A DNA stretch of 64,000 bases from contig MKJV01000072.1 in NCBI GenBank assembly GCA_001942185.1, positions 1 through 64,000 on the forward strand, in the 5' to 3' direction. This stretch comes from Pseudonocardia sp. CNS-004 (GTDB lineage: Bacteria; Actinomycetota; Actinomycetes; Mycobacteriales; Pseudonocardiaceae). This document shows, one piece after another, positions 9,042 through 18,939 of this stretch. The translations under genes were made by a program, and so were the position numbers. Within the stretch, counting starts at the first letter, position 1. Each line of letters starts with the position of its first letter. The notes under the pieces were generated by a model. That model was given only the letters and a program-made list of their open reading frames with translations. It was not told the origin of the DNA and ran no database searches.

Positions 9042-10056
9042 TGAACGCTCCGACGCTGACCCGTCCGGAGGGCGGCTCCACCGGAGCCCCGGGCAGGCCC
9101 TCGGCCCGCCTGGACACCCTGCGGTCGTACTCGACGCTGCTCGGGATGATCGTGGTGGTGGTCGGGATCGCGGTCGCGCGGCCCCTGTTCGTCGACCCGC
9201 GCAACCTCGCGGCCGTCGCCGTGGACGCCACCGTCCTCGTCGTCCTCGCCGTGGGGCTCTCCGTGCTCATGTCGATGAAGGGTCTCGACCTGTCGATCGC
9301 GGCCACGGCCGATCTCGCGGGCTACCTCGCCGCCCGTGCGCTCCTCGACGGGCTCGGCACCCCGGCGGCCGTGCTGATCGCACTGGCCGTGGGGCTCACC
9401 GTCGGCGTCGCGGCCGGCGTGCTGTCCGGTTACCTCGGGGTCCCGGCCATCGTCGCGACGCTCGGGCTCAACCTGCTGCTGACCGCCATCGGTCTCGTCG
9501 TCTCCGACAACGGCACACCGCAGCAGCTGTTCACCGCGCCGATCGACCTCGTGCGGCCGGTGCTCGTCTTCGGCAGCGACTCGTGGGGCCCGATCCGGCT
9601 GCTGCTGATCGCCGCCGTCGTCGTGGTCGTCGTGACCTGGTTCGCGACCACCCGGACGACGTGGGGCCGGCGGATCGAGCTGGTGAACGCCGGTGCCAGG
9701 GCCGCGGTGCTGGCGGGCACACCGGTCCGTGCGACGTTCGCGTCCGGGTTCGTCCTGTGCGGCCTGCTGGCGGGCGTGGGCGGCCTGATGCTGACGGCGC
9801 GGACCGGCCTGGCCGTCCCCGGTTCGGCACAGCCGTTCCTGCTCGACGCGTTCACCGCGGTCTACCTGGCGCCACCGCCTCGCCGCGCGGGCGCATCAGC
9901 GTCCTGTGGACGGTGCTCGGCGCCGTGTTCGTCACCCTGCTCGCCAACGGGTTGGTGCTGCTGGGGCTCGGCGCGCCATGGCGCTACGGGCTGAACGGTG
10001 CCCTCATCCTGCTCGCACTCGCCCTCGGCGTCCTGCGCCGCCGCGCGACCCGTTGA
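9041..10056 (+). CDS. RbsC-type sugar ABC transporter permease, one frameshift
   Basis: ATG at 9041 overlaps the TGA of the fused ATPase-permease by one base. About 338 residues with nine or ten hydrophobic helices and RbsC-family segments: GLSVLMSMKGLDLSIAATAD, SGYLGVPAIVATLGLNLLL and LDAFTAVYLGATA. The last appears only after one G is restored at about 9868. It forms the second half of a heterodimeric membrane channel with the permease domain of the preceding fusion. C-terminal residues LANGLVLLGLGAPWR match the usual family end. Confidence 0.85.
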
Positions 10057-10083
10057 CCCCACGACGACGAGAGGAATCCATCG

Positions 10084-10805
10084 ATGCCGCTCACCCTCGA
10101 CGCCCACAACCACATCGGCGTGCGCCACGGCGCGAGCCAGACCGGCGAGGAGCTGCTGGCCCGGATGCAGGCTGCCGGCGTGGACCGGGCCTGCGCGTTC
10201 CCGTTCGTGGAGGGCGTGTTCGACAACGACGACGTGGACGCCGCCCGGGCCGCCGACCCCGACCGCATCGTCCCGTTCCTCGCGGTGAACCCGTGGCAGC
10301 GCGACGAGGCCGTCGCCGAGATCCACCGGCGGGCCGACAAGGGCTACCGCGGCCTCAAGCTGCACCCGACCATCCACGGCTACCACCTGTCGGACCTCGG
10401 GCTCGTCGGCCCGGTGCTCGACGCCGTCCGGGAACGCGGACTGGTCGTGATCTGCCACGCGCCTCCGACCTGTACAACGCACCACCGGAGTTCGCCCGGG
10501 TCTGCCGCGCCTACCCGGAGGTGCCGTTCCTGATGGCGCACAGCGGCACGTTCTGGTCCCACGACCAGGCCGTGGAGATCGCGGGCGAGACGCCGAACCT
10601 GTACCTCGAGACCGCCCGCGTCCCGATCTTCGAGGTTGCGCTGTCGATCAAGGAGCTCGGCCCGGAGAAGGTGGTCTGGGGCACCGACTCGCCGTTCGTC
10701 GACTACACCTTCGAGTTCGAGAAGATGGAGCGCGCCGCCGGCTCCGAGGACGCCCGGCAGCTCGTCTGCGGCGGCAACCTCGCGCGCCTGCTCGGGATCG
10801 ACTGA
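10084..10805 (+). CDS. Amidohydrolase-family (amidohydrolase 2) metal-dependent hydrolase, one frameshift
   Basis: About 240 residues after one G is restored at about 10459 (cac ggc gcc). Motifs in order: the metal-binding LDAHNHIG at the N-terminus, GLKLHPTIHGYH, the strand-end His in VVICHGASD, FLMAHSGTF and WGTDSPF near the C-terminus, all typical of the TIM-barrel amidohydrolase 2 family, which contains lactonases, hydrolases and non-oxidative decarboxylases. A ribosome binding site GAGAGG lies nine bases before the ATG. As the last gene of the transporter operon it may open a sugar lactone or a related intermediate; this is inference from context. Confidence 0.8.
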
Positions 10806-10876
10806 CAGCGCCGATCCCGGGGCCGATCGCACGGTACCGTGCCCCGAGGTGGACGATCGGTCACTGAGGGGTCAGC

Positions 10877-12039
10877 GTGGACGTCAGTGTGGGTGCCGCC
10901 GAGAGCGACGAGCACCGGGACCTGCGGGCGGCGGTCGGCGAGATCGCCGCGCCGTACGGCGGCGACTACTACGTGCAGCACGCCCGCGCGGGCCGCGAGT
11001 GCGCGGAGCTGTGGCAGGCGCTGGGCGACACCGGGTTCATCGGGGTCAACGTGCCCGAGGAGTACGGCGGGGCGGCGGCGGGCTCGCCGAGCTGACCATC
11101 GTGTGCGAGGAGATCGCGGCGAAGGGTGCGCCGTTGCTGCTCCTGGTGGTGAGCGCGGCGATCTCGGCGGAGGTGATCTGCGAGTACGGCTCCGAGGAGC
11201 AGCGCAAGGAGTGGCTGCCGGGTCTCGCGAGCGGTCGCACCAAGATGGTCTTCGCCATCACGGAGCCGGACGCGGGCTCCAACACCCACCGCCTCGCCAC
11301 CACCGCCCGCCGGGTGGGCGACGAGTGGGTGCTCTCCGGGGAGAAGTACTACATCACCGGCGTCGACAACGCCGACGCGGTACTGCTCGTGGCGCGCACC
11401 GGACGTGACGAGAGCGGGGCGGCGCGGTTGTCGCTGTTCGTGGTGCCCACCGGTGCGCCGGGGCTGACCGCCACGCACCTCCCGGTCGACCTGATGCTGC
11501 CGGAGAAGCAGTTCACGCTGCACGTCGACGACGTGCGGCTCCCGGCGGGTGCGCTGGTGGGCGAGGAGGGAGCGGGCTTCCGCCAGGTCTTCCACGGGCT
11601 CAACCCGGAGCGGATCACCGGCGCCGCGCTGGGTGTGGGTGTCGCCCGATACGCGCTGGACCGCGCGGCGCGCTACGCCCGGGAGCGCGAGGTGTGGGGA
11701 CGTCCCATCGGCGCCCACCAGGGCGTGGCCCACGCGCTGGCCAAAGCGAAGATCGAGACCGAGCTGGCGGCCCTGATGACGCACCGGGCCGCGGCGCTGC
11801 ACGATGCCGGGCTGCCGGCGGGCGAGGCGTCGAACATGGCCAAGTACGCCGCCGCGGAGGCGGCCATGGCCGCCCTCGACGCCGCGATCCAGACCCACGG
11901 CGGCAACGGGGTGTCGGCGGAGTTCGGTTTGCTGCCCTACTGGGGCCTCGCGCGGCTGCTGCGGATCGCGCCGGTGAACCGGGAGATGATCCTCAACTTC
12001 GTGGCCCAGCACAGCCTCGGCCTGCCGCGGTCCTACTGA
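10877..12039 (+). CDS. Acyl-CoA dehydrogenase, one frameshift
   Basis: About 387 residues once one G is added at about 11070 (GVNVPEEYGG, then GLAELTIVCEE). FAD/substrate motifs of the family are present: FAITEPDAGSNTHRLATTA, LSGEKYYITG, ALVGEEGAGF, NPERITGAALGVGVARYALD, and the C-terminal IQTHGGNGVSAEFGL. GTG at 10877 follows GAGGGG. It oxidises an acyl-CoA at the alpha-beta carbons and passes electrons to ETF. It lies 10 bp before the carboxylase genes, so the substrate is probably a branched or terpenoid acyl-CoA such as citronellyl-CoA or isovaleryl-CoA, as for AtuD. Confidence 0.88.
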
Positions 12040-12049
12040 GGGGACGCCC

Positions 12050-13648
12050 GTGACCGTCCTGACCTCCCGCCTCGACGTCGCAGGCGACGCCTACGCGAGC
12101 AACCGGGCGGCCCAGCTCGGCCTGCTCGCCCGCCTCGACGCGCAGCTGGAGCAGGTGATCGCCGGCGGCGGCGAGCGCAACGTGCAGCGCCACCGCGAGC
12201 GGGGGAAGCTCCCCGTCCGCGAGCGCCTCGAGCTGCTGCTCGACCAGGACAGCCCGTTCCTCGAGCTCTCGGCGCTGGCGGCGTGGGGCACGGAGTTCAC
12301 GGTGGGCGCGTCGGTGCTCACCGGGATCGGGGTGGTGTCCGGGGTGGAGTGCGTGGTGATCGGCCACGACCCCACGGTGCGCGGCGGCACGATGAACCCG
12401 TACTCGCTGCGCAAGACGCTGCGGGCGCTGGAGATCGCGCGCGTCAACCGGTTGCCGGTGGTGAACCTCGTCGAGTCCGGCGGCGCCGACCTGCCCACCC
12501 AGGCCGACCTGTTCGTGCCCGCCGGGCGGATCTTCCACGAGCTCACCGCGCTCTCCTCGCTCGGCATCCCGACCGTCGCGATCGTGTTCGGCAACTCCAC
12601 CGCGGGTGGGGCCTACATGCCGGGGATGTGCGACCACGCGGTGCTGGTCGACCGCCGGGCCAAGGTGTTCCTGGGCGGCCCACCGCTGGTGAAGATGGCC
12701 ACCGGCGAGGAGTCCGACGACGAGTCGCTCGGTGGCGCGGAGATGCACTCGCGCGTCTCGGGCCTCTCGGACCACTTCGCCGTGGACGAGCGGGACGCCA
12801 TCCGGCTCGGCCGCCGGATCGTGGCCCGGTTCAACTGGCGCAAGCTCGGACCACGCCCGGCGCCCGACCCGCAGCCGCCCCGCTACGACCCCGACGAGAT
12901 CCTCGGGATCGTCCCGCCCGACCCGAAGGTGCCCTTCGATCCCCGCGAGGTGCTCGCCCGCACCGTCGACGGCTCGGACCTCGACGAGTACAAGCCGCTC
13001 TACGGCACCTCGCTGGTCACGGGGTGGGCGAGCGTCCACGGCTATCCGGTGGGCGTGCTGGCCAACCACCGGGGCGTGCTGTTCGGCGAGGAGTCGAAGA
13101 AGGCCACCGAGTTCATCCTGCTCGCCAACCAGACCGACACCCCGCTCGTGTTCCTGCAGAACACCACGGGCTACATGGTCGGCGCCGAGTACGAGCAGGG
13201 CGGGATCATCAAGGACGGTGCCAAGATGATCAACGTTGTCACGAACAGCACCGTGCCGCACCTGACGATCACCATGGCGTCCTCGTTCGGGGCCGGGAAC
13301 TACGGGATGTCGGGCCGGGCGTTCGACCCACGGCTGATCTTCGCCTGGCCGGGGGCGAAGCTCGCGGTGATGGGCGCGGCGCAGCTGGCCGGGGTGATGT
13401 CGATCGTCGGCCGCGCCTCGGCGGCGGCCCGGGGCACGCCGTTCGACGAGGACGCCGACCGGCGGCGGACCGCGGCGATCGAGGCGCAGATCGAGGCCGA
13501 GTCCGACGCCTTCTTCGTCACCGCCCGGCTCTACGACGACGGCATCGTCGACCCCCGCGACACCCGCACCGTGCTCGGCATGTCGCTCTCGGCCGTCCAC
13601 TCCAACCGCGTCGAGGGCCGCCGCGGCTTCGGCGTCTTCCGGATGTGA
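12050..13648 (+). CDS. Acyl-CoA carboxylase beta subunit (carboxyltransferase; methylcrotonyl/geranyl-CoA carboxylase type)
   Basis: Intact at 532 residues. N-terminal [20 protein letters not shown], then two crotonase-fold halves with [32 protein letters not shown], the oxyanion-forming [19 protein letters not shown] and the end [17 protein letters not shown]. These are characteristic of the MccB/AtuC branch. It transfers the carboxyl group from biotin on the alpha subunit to a 2,3-unsaturated acyl-CoA. The GTG start lies ten bases after the dehydrogenase stop, and the alpha gene follows after two bases. Confidence 0.93.
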   Translation: MTVLTSRLDVAGDAYASNRAAQLGLLARLDAQLEQVIAGGGERNVQRHRERGKLPVRERLELLLDQDSPFLELSALAAWGTEFTVGASVLTGIGVVSGVECVVIGHDPTVRGGTMNPYSLRKTLRALEIARVNRLPVVNLVESGGADLPTQADLFVPAGRIFHELTALSSLGIPTVAIVFGNSTAGGAYMPGMCDHAVLVDRRAKVFLGGPPLVKMATGEESDDESLGGAEMHSRVSGLSDHFAVDERDAIRLGRRIVARFNWRKLGPRPAPDPQPPRYDPDEILGIVPPDPKVPFDPREVLARTVDGSDLDEYKPLYGTSLVTGWASVHGYPVGVLANHRGVLFGEESKKATEFILLANQTDTPLVFLQNTTGYMVGAEYEQGGIIKDGAKMINVVTNSTVPHLTITMASSFGAGNYGMSGRAFDPRLIFAWPGAKLAVMGAAQLAGVMSIVGRASAAARGTPFDEDADRRRTAAIEAQIEAESDAFFVTARLYDDGIVDPRDTRTVLGMSLSAVHSNRVEGRRGFGVFRM

Positions 13649-13650
13649 AC

Positions 13651-15574
13651 ATGATCCAGAAGCTGCTCGTGGCCAACCGCGGCGAGATCGCCACGCGGAT
13701 CATCCGCACCGCCCGGGCCATGGGCATCGCCACCGTGGCCGTGCACTCCGACCCGGACGCCGAGGCGCCGTTCGTCCGGCTGGCCGACGAGGCGGTGCGG
13801 CTGCCCGGGGCCGCGCCCGCCGAGACCTACCTCCGCGGCGACCTCCTCGTCGCGGCGGCGCGCGCAAGCGACGCCGACGCCGTGCACCCCGCTACGGCTT
13901 CCTGTCCGAGAACGCCGGTTTCGCCCGGGCCTGCGCCGAGGCGGGACTGACGTTCGTGGGGCCGTCGCCGGACACGATCGTGTCGATGGGCTCGAAGCTC
14001 CGCGCCAAGCGCTCGTGGAGACGGCGGGCGTGCCCGTGCTGCCCGGCGGGCTCCGCAGCGAGGACGCCGCCACCATCGGGTTCCCGTTGCTGGTCAAGGC
14101 CGCGTTCGGCGGTGGCGGGCGGGGGATGCGGGTGGTCCACGACCCGGGGTCGCTCGCCGCGGCCGTCGAGGGTGCGCGGCGGGAGGCCACGGCGGCGTTC
14201 GGGGACGGCACGGTGTTCCTGGAGCGCTACGTCGTGGACCCGCGCCACGTCGAGGTGCAGATCGTCGGCGACGCGCACGGCGAGGTCGTGCACCTGTTCG
14301 AGCGCGAGTGCTCGATCCAGCGGCGCCACCAGAAGATCGTCGAGGAGTCCCCGTCGCCCGCCGTCGACGACGCGCTGCGCGCCGAGCTGTGCGCCGCCGC
14401 CGTGGCCGCGGGGAAGGCGATCGGCTACACCGGAGCCGGGACGGTCGAGTTCGTGCTCGACCGCGACGGCCGCTTCTTCTTCCTCGAGGTCAACACCCGG
14501 CTGCAGGTGGAGCACCCGGTCACCGAGCTCGTCACGGGCCTCGACCTGGTGGCGCTGCAGCTGCGGGTGGCGGAGGGGGAGCCGCTGCCGCCCGAGGTCA
14601 CCGGTGCGTCGATGGCCGGCCACGCGATCGAGGCGCGGCTCTACGCCGAGGACGTGCCCGCCGGGTTCCTACCCGCCACGGGCACCCTGCACCGCTTCCG
14701 TGTGCCGGAGCTGCCCGGCGTGCGCGTCGACGCGGGCGTGGCCGACGGCTCGGTCGTCGCCACCCACTACGACCCCATGCTCGCCAAGGTGATCGCACAC
14801 GGCCGCACCCGCGGCGAGGCGGCGCGGCGCCTCGCCGGGGCGTTGCAGCGCGCCGAGATCCACGGCGTCACCACCAACCGGGACCTGCTCGTCGCGATCC
14901 TGCGCGAGCCCGACTTCCTCGCAGGGCGCACCGACACCGGGTACCTGAGCAGGCACGATCTCAGCGCCCGGCCGGCCCTCGGCCCGATCCACGCCGCCGC
15001 GGCCGCGCTCGCCGCACAGGCCGCGAACCGGGCCTCGGCGCCGGTGCTGGGCGAGATGCCGTCGGGGTGGCGCAACGTCGGCGGGATGCCGCAGCGCGTG
15101 GCGTACACCCTGGGCGGTGAGCCGCTCGACGTCGGCTACGCCTTCCGCCGATCGGGCCTGGAGGTGAGCGTGGGCGGCGAGCCGCTGCCCGTCACGCTCG
15201 TGCGGGCCACCCCCGGCACGGTGGAGCTGGAGGTCGCCGGGGTGCGCCGGGCCTACGCCGTGCACCGCGTCGAGGGGTGGGCCTACGTCGACGGGCCGGA
15301 CGGGTCGACCGCGCTGGCCGAGGTGGCGCGCTTCGCCGACCCGAACGCCGTCGCGCACACCGGGTCGTTGCTCGCGCCCATGCCCGGTGGCGTCGTGCGG
15401 GTGCTCGCCTCGGTGGGCGACGCGGTCCGTGCGGGCCGGGAGCTCGTCGTGCTGGAGGCGATGAAGATGGAACACACCGTCACGGCGCCGGTCGACGGGG
15501 TGGTCACGGAGATCGCGGTCGCGCCCGGGGACCAGGTGGCCACGGGGCAGGTGCTCGTGGTGGTGGAGGAGTAG
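13651..15574 (+). CDS. Acyl-CoA carboxylase alpha subunit (biotin carboxylase plus biotin carboxyl carrier), two frameshifts
   Basis: Two one-base losses (about 13891 and 14009) split a 641-residue protein. Restored order: [19 protein letters not shown] at the N-terminus, [31 protein letters not shown], the ATP-grasp domain with [14 protein letters not shown] and [37 protein letters not shown], and the C-terminal biotinyl domain with the modified lysine in [11 protein letters not shown]. It carboxylates its own biotin with ATP and bicarbonate and works with the beta subunit encoded just upstream. ATG at 13651 follows the beta stop by two bases. Confidence 0.92.
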
Positions 15575-16359
15575 TGCCGGTCTCGATGGCGGATCTCGCC
15601 GCCGACCTCGCCGCCGAGTCGGCGCAGCTGCGCGGGATGCTCGTGGACCTCGACGAGGCCGGCTGGCGCCGCGACACTCCGGCCGAGGGCTGGACGATCG
15701 CCGACCAGATCTCGCACCTGGCCCACTTCGACGACGCCGCGCTGCGGTCCGCCACCGAGCCCGACGCCTTCCGGGCGGAGGTGGAGCGCGGCGGTCGCAT
15801 CGACCCGGACACGATCGCCGCCCGGTACCGGGGCCGGTCCGGGGCGGAGCTGCTGGGCTGGTTCGACCGGTCCCGGGAGCGGCTGGTCGCGACGTTCCGC
15901 GGGCTCGACCCGGGCGTGCGGGTGCCGTGGTTCGGGCCGACGATGAGCGCGGCGTCGGCGCTGACGGCGCGGATCATGGAGACCTGGGCGCACGGGCAGG
16001 ACGTGGCCGACGCGCTCGGCGTGGCGCGCGAGCCGACCGCGCGCCTGCGCCACGTCGCGCACATCGGGGTCGGGGCGCGGGCGTTCAGCTACGCGCTGCA
16101 CGGCAGGGTTGTGCCCGACGCCCCGGTCCACGTCGCGCTCACCGCGCCCGACGGGTCGGTCTGGACGTGGGGGCCCACCGGTGCCGCCGACCGGATCACC
16201 GGTCCGGCACTGGACTTCGCCCTGCTGATCACGCAGCGGCGCCACCGCGACGACCTCGCGCTGACCATCACCGGGCCGGCCGCACGGGAGTGGACCGAGA
16301 TCGGGCAGGCGTTCGCCGGTGGGGCGGGCGCCGGCCGTCGGTCCGGGCAGTTCTCGTGA
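15574..16359 (+). CDS. TIGR03084-family protein (DinB-like/maleylpyruvate isomerase N-terminal fold)
   Basis: Intact at 261 residues. GTG shares one base with the TAG of the carboxylase and follows GGAGG. An N-terminal four-helix region with GWTIADQISHLAHFDDAA carries the DinB-type His motif, and a second His occurs in METWAHGQDVADALG. The C-terminal half resembles the sterol-carrier-like domain (VHVALTAPDGSVWTWGP, ALDFALLITQRRH). The family is repeatedly found beside acyl-CoA carboxylases and AtuA in actinobacteria. The likely activity is metal- or thiol-dependent (mycothiol is the actinobacterial thiol), but none has been assigned that I can name. Confidence 0.8.
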   Translation: MPVSMADLAADLAAESAQLRGMLVDLDEAGWRRDTPAEGWTIADQISHLAHFDDAALRSATEPDAFRAEVERGGRIDPDTIAARYRGRSGAELLGWFDRSRERLVATFRGLDPGVRVPWFGPTMSAASALTARIMETWAHGQDVADALGVAREPTARLRHVAHIGVGARAFSYALHGRVVPDAPVHVALTAPDGSVWTWGPTGAADRITGPALDFALLITQRRHRDDLALTITGPAAREWTEIGQAFAGGAGAGRRSGQFS

Positions 16360-18072
16360 GCGCCCGCGCCGTCCGGATCGCCAACTGCTCCGGCTTCTAC
16401 GGCGACCGGATCGCGGCCGCCCGCGAGATGGTCGACGGCGGGCCGATCGACGTCCTCACCGGTGACTACCTCGCCGAGCTGACCATGCTCATCCTCGCGA
16501 AGGCGCAGGCCAAAGACCCTTCCGCGGGGTACGCGAAGACGTTCCTGACCCAGGTCGAAGCCGTCCTCGCCACCTGCACGGAGCGGGGGATCCGGATCGT
16601 CGCCAACGCGGGCGGGCTCAACCCGGCGGGGCTCGCGGCCGCCGTCCGGGAGGTGGCCGGACGGCTCCGGCTGGAGGTGGAGGTCGCGCACGTCGAGGGG
16701 GACGACCTGCGCGGGTCGCTGGGCGCGATCACGCCGCCGGTGGAGGGCGAGCCCGTCTCCGCCAACGCCTACCTGGGCGCGTGGGGGATCGCCGAGGCGC
16801 TGTCCGCGGGCGCGGACGTCGTGGTGACGGGGCGGGTCACCGACGCCTCGCTCGTCGTCGGTCCCGCGGCCTGGTGGCACGGCTGGGAGCAGGGCGACTG
16901 GGACGCGCTCGCCGGCGCGGTGGTGGCCGGGCACGTGATCGAGTGCGGTCCGCAGGCCACCGGCGGCAACTACGCGTTCCTCGACGAGATCACCGACCGC
17001 CGCTATCCCGGCTTCCCGGTCGCCGAGGTGGCCGCCGACGGGTCGTCGGTGATCACCAAGCACCCGGCACCGGCGGGCTCGTCTCCGTCGGCACCGTCAC
17101 CGCGCAGCTCCTCTACGAGATCGCCGAGCCCGCCTACCTCGGCCCGGACTGCACCACCCACTTCGACACGATCCACCTGGCGCCCGACGGCGAGCACCGG
17201 GTGCGGATCTCCGGCGTGCGGGGCAGCCCGCCGCCGCCGACGCTGAAGGTCGCGCTGAACGACACGGGCGGCTTCCGCAACACGATGACGCTCGTGCTCA
17301 CCGGGCTCGACATCGAGGCGAAGGCCGCGCACGCCGAGGCGCTGCTGTTCGACGTGCTCGGCGGCCGGCACCGGTTCACCGAGGTCGACGTCCGGCTGCT
17401 GCGCTTCGACACCCCCGACGCGCGGGCCAACGAGCAGGCCACCGCCCACCTGCGGATCACCGTGAAGGACCCGGACCCGCGCAAGGTCGGCCGGGCGTTC
17501 TCGAACGCCACCATGGAACTGGCGCTTGCCGGGTACGCAGGCTTCCACACCACGACGCCGCCCACCGCCGAGTCCGCGTACGGCGTGTTCCGCCCGGCCG
17601 CCGTCGCGCGCTCGGCGGTGCGGCACACGGTCGTGCTCTCCGACGGCGAGCGCCGGGTGATCCCCGACCCGGAGGTGGGAGAGGTACCGGTCTGCCGGCA
17701 ACCGGCGGCCGTCGCGCTCCCCGGCGGGCCGGTGACCACGGCACCGCTGGGCGCCGTGTGCGGCGCGCGCTCCGGTGACAAGGGCGGCGACGCCAACATC
17801 GGCCTCTGGACGCGCACCGACGCCGAGTACAGATGGCTGCGCGGCTTCCTGACCACCGGCAAGGTCCGTGAGCTCCTCGGCCCCGAAGCCGCCGACCTGC
17901 GGATCGACGTGTGGCACCTCCCAACCTGCGGGCGCTGAACGTCGTCGTGCACGGGATCCTGGGGGCGGGCGTCGCCTCGTCGACCCGCCCCGACCCGCAG
18001 GCCAAGGGGTTGGGGGAGTACCTGCGCAGCCGGGTGGTCGAGGTGCCGGTGGAGCTCACCGGCCTGCCGTGA
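16356..18072 (+). CDS. atuA: AtuA-family protein of acyclic terpene utilization (DUF1446), two frameshifts
   Basis: GTG overlaps the previous stop by four bases. With one base restored at about 17066 (ccg ggc acc) and one at about 17922 (ctc ccc aac) the protein has about 572 residues. Family segments: SGFYGDRIAAAREM, IDVLTGDYLAELTMLILAK, IRIVANAGGLNPAG, VVVTGRVTDASLVVGP, IECGPQATGGNYAFLDEI, GLVSVGTVTAQLLYEI, GARSGDKGGDANIGLW. The true C-terminus, VVVHGILGAGVASSTR, lies beyond the apparent stop at 17938. AtuA is required for growth on citronellol-type terpenes in Pseudomonas, but its reaction is unknown. Its place behind the dehydrogenase and carboxylase supports a terpenoid or branched acyl-CoA pathway. 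Confidence 0.87.
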
Positions 18073-18083
18073 TCGTCGCCCGC

Positions 18084-18797
18084 TCAGCCGTTGCGGAGCA
18101 GCCCGACGTCGGACACGGCCGCGATGTGCTCGGCCATTGCCGCGCCGGCACGTTCGGGGTCCCCGTCGCGGATCGCCGCGGCCACCTTCTTGTGCGCCTC
18201 CAGCGACTCGGCGGGCCGTCCTGGCTGGGCGAGCGACTCGATGCGACTCTCGCGGATCAGTTCGGAGATCTCGGCCATCATCCGGCCGAGCAGCCCGGAG
18301 TGGGCCGCGGCCGTGACGGCGGCGTGGAAGCGCTCGTCGCCCAGCACACCGCGCCCGCCGGCCGTGACGTCCTGCGCCATCGCGTCGAGGGCGCTGTCGA
18401 TGGCGGCCAGGTCGGAGTCGGTGCGCCGCTGCGCGGCGAGGGCGGCGAGCTTGACCTCCAGCGCCTCCCGGGCCTCGATCACCTCGCGGAGCCGGTTGCG
18501 GCGGGCACCGATCGCGGCGAGCAGTTGCCTCTCGGGTGGGATGTCGAGGATGACGGCTCCGTCGCCGTGCCGGACGTCGATCACCCCCTGGACCTCCAGC
18601 GCGACGAGTGCCTGGCTCACCGACGCCCGGCTGACCGCCATCTGGGTGGCGAGGTCGCGTTCGGGCGGAAGGCGGTCGCCGACCTGCAGGCCCTCGGTCT
18701 GGATGTGGTCGAGCAGCCGCTCGACGAGCTGCTCGTAGAGCCGAGGGCGGATGAACGGGCGCAACGCCTCGCTGCCGCGTCTACGGGTCGTCGGCAC
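18084..18797 (-). CDS. GntR-family (FadR/FCD subfamily) transcriptional regulator
   Basis: 237 residues, GTG start. N-terminal winged helix with GDRLPPERDLATQMAVSRAS then VSQALVALEVQGVI, followed by an all-helical FCD effector domain (about 85-225) with FHAAVTAAAHSGLLGRMM and the metal-coordinating HKKVAAAIRDGD His. FCD regulators bind carboxylates or acyl-CoA-derived acids. It is convergent with the Atu-like operon and divergent from the molybdoenzyme gene; the palindrome at 18836-18848 lies in the gap between them, so the molybdoenzyme operon and its own gene are the likely targets. Confidence 0.88.
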   Translation of the reverse strand: MPTTRRRGSEALRPFIRPRLYEQLVERLLDHIQTEGLQVGDRLPPERDLATQMAVSRASVSQALVALEVQGVIDVRHGDGAVILDIPPERQLLAAIGARRNRLREVIEAREALEVKLAALAAQRRTDSDLAAIDSALDAMAQDVTAGGRGVLGDERFHAAVTAAAHSGLLGRMMAEISELIRESRIESLAQPGRPAESLEAHKKVAAAIRDGDPERAGAAMAEHIAAVSDVGLLRNG

Positions 18798-18835
18798 TGG
18801 GTCGATACCTCCAACAAGCAGGGTTCGACCCGAGT

Positions 18836-18848
18836 ATAGGTGTCCTAT
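18836..18848. promoter_or_regulatory. Palindrome ATAGGTGTCCTAT overlapping a minus-strand -10 box
   Basis: A perfect 5-3-5 palindrome. Reading the minus strand, the -10 hexamer TATACT at 18837-18832 overlaps its edge, so a bound repressor would cover the promoter of the GntR gene. A second inverted repeat, GGGTCGA (18799-18805) and TCGACCC (18825-18831), lies beside it. Probable operator for GntR autoregulation and for the divergent molybdoenzyme. Confidence 0.45.
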
Positions 18849-18939
18849 TGGCTAGGCCACTGAGTGATCCGCGGCGGCGAGTTCGGAGAAGGTGAGCGCG
18901 CCCACGAGATGGGAGGATCGACGGGATGAGGGGCGCGTC

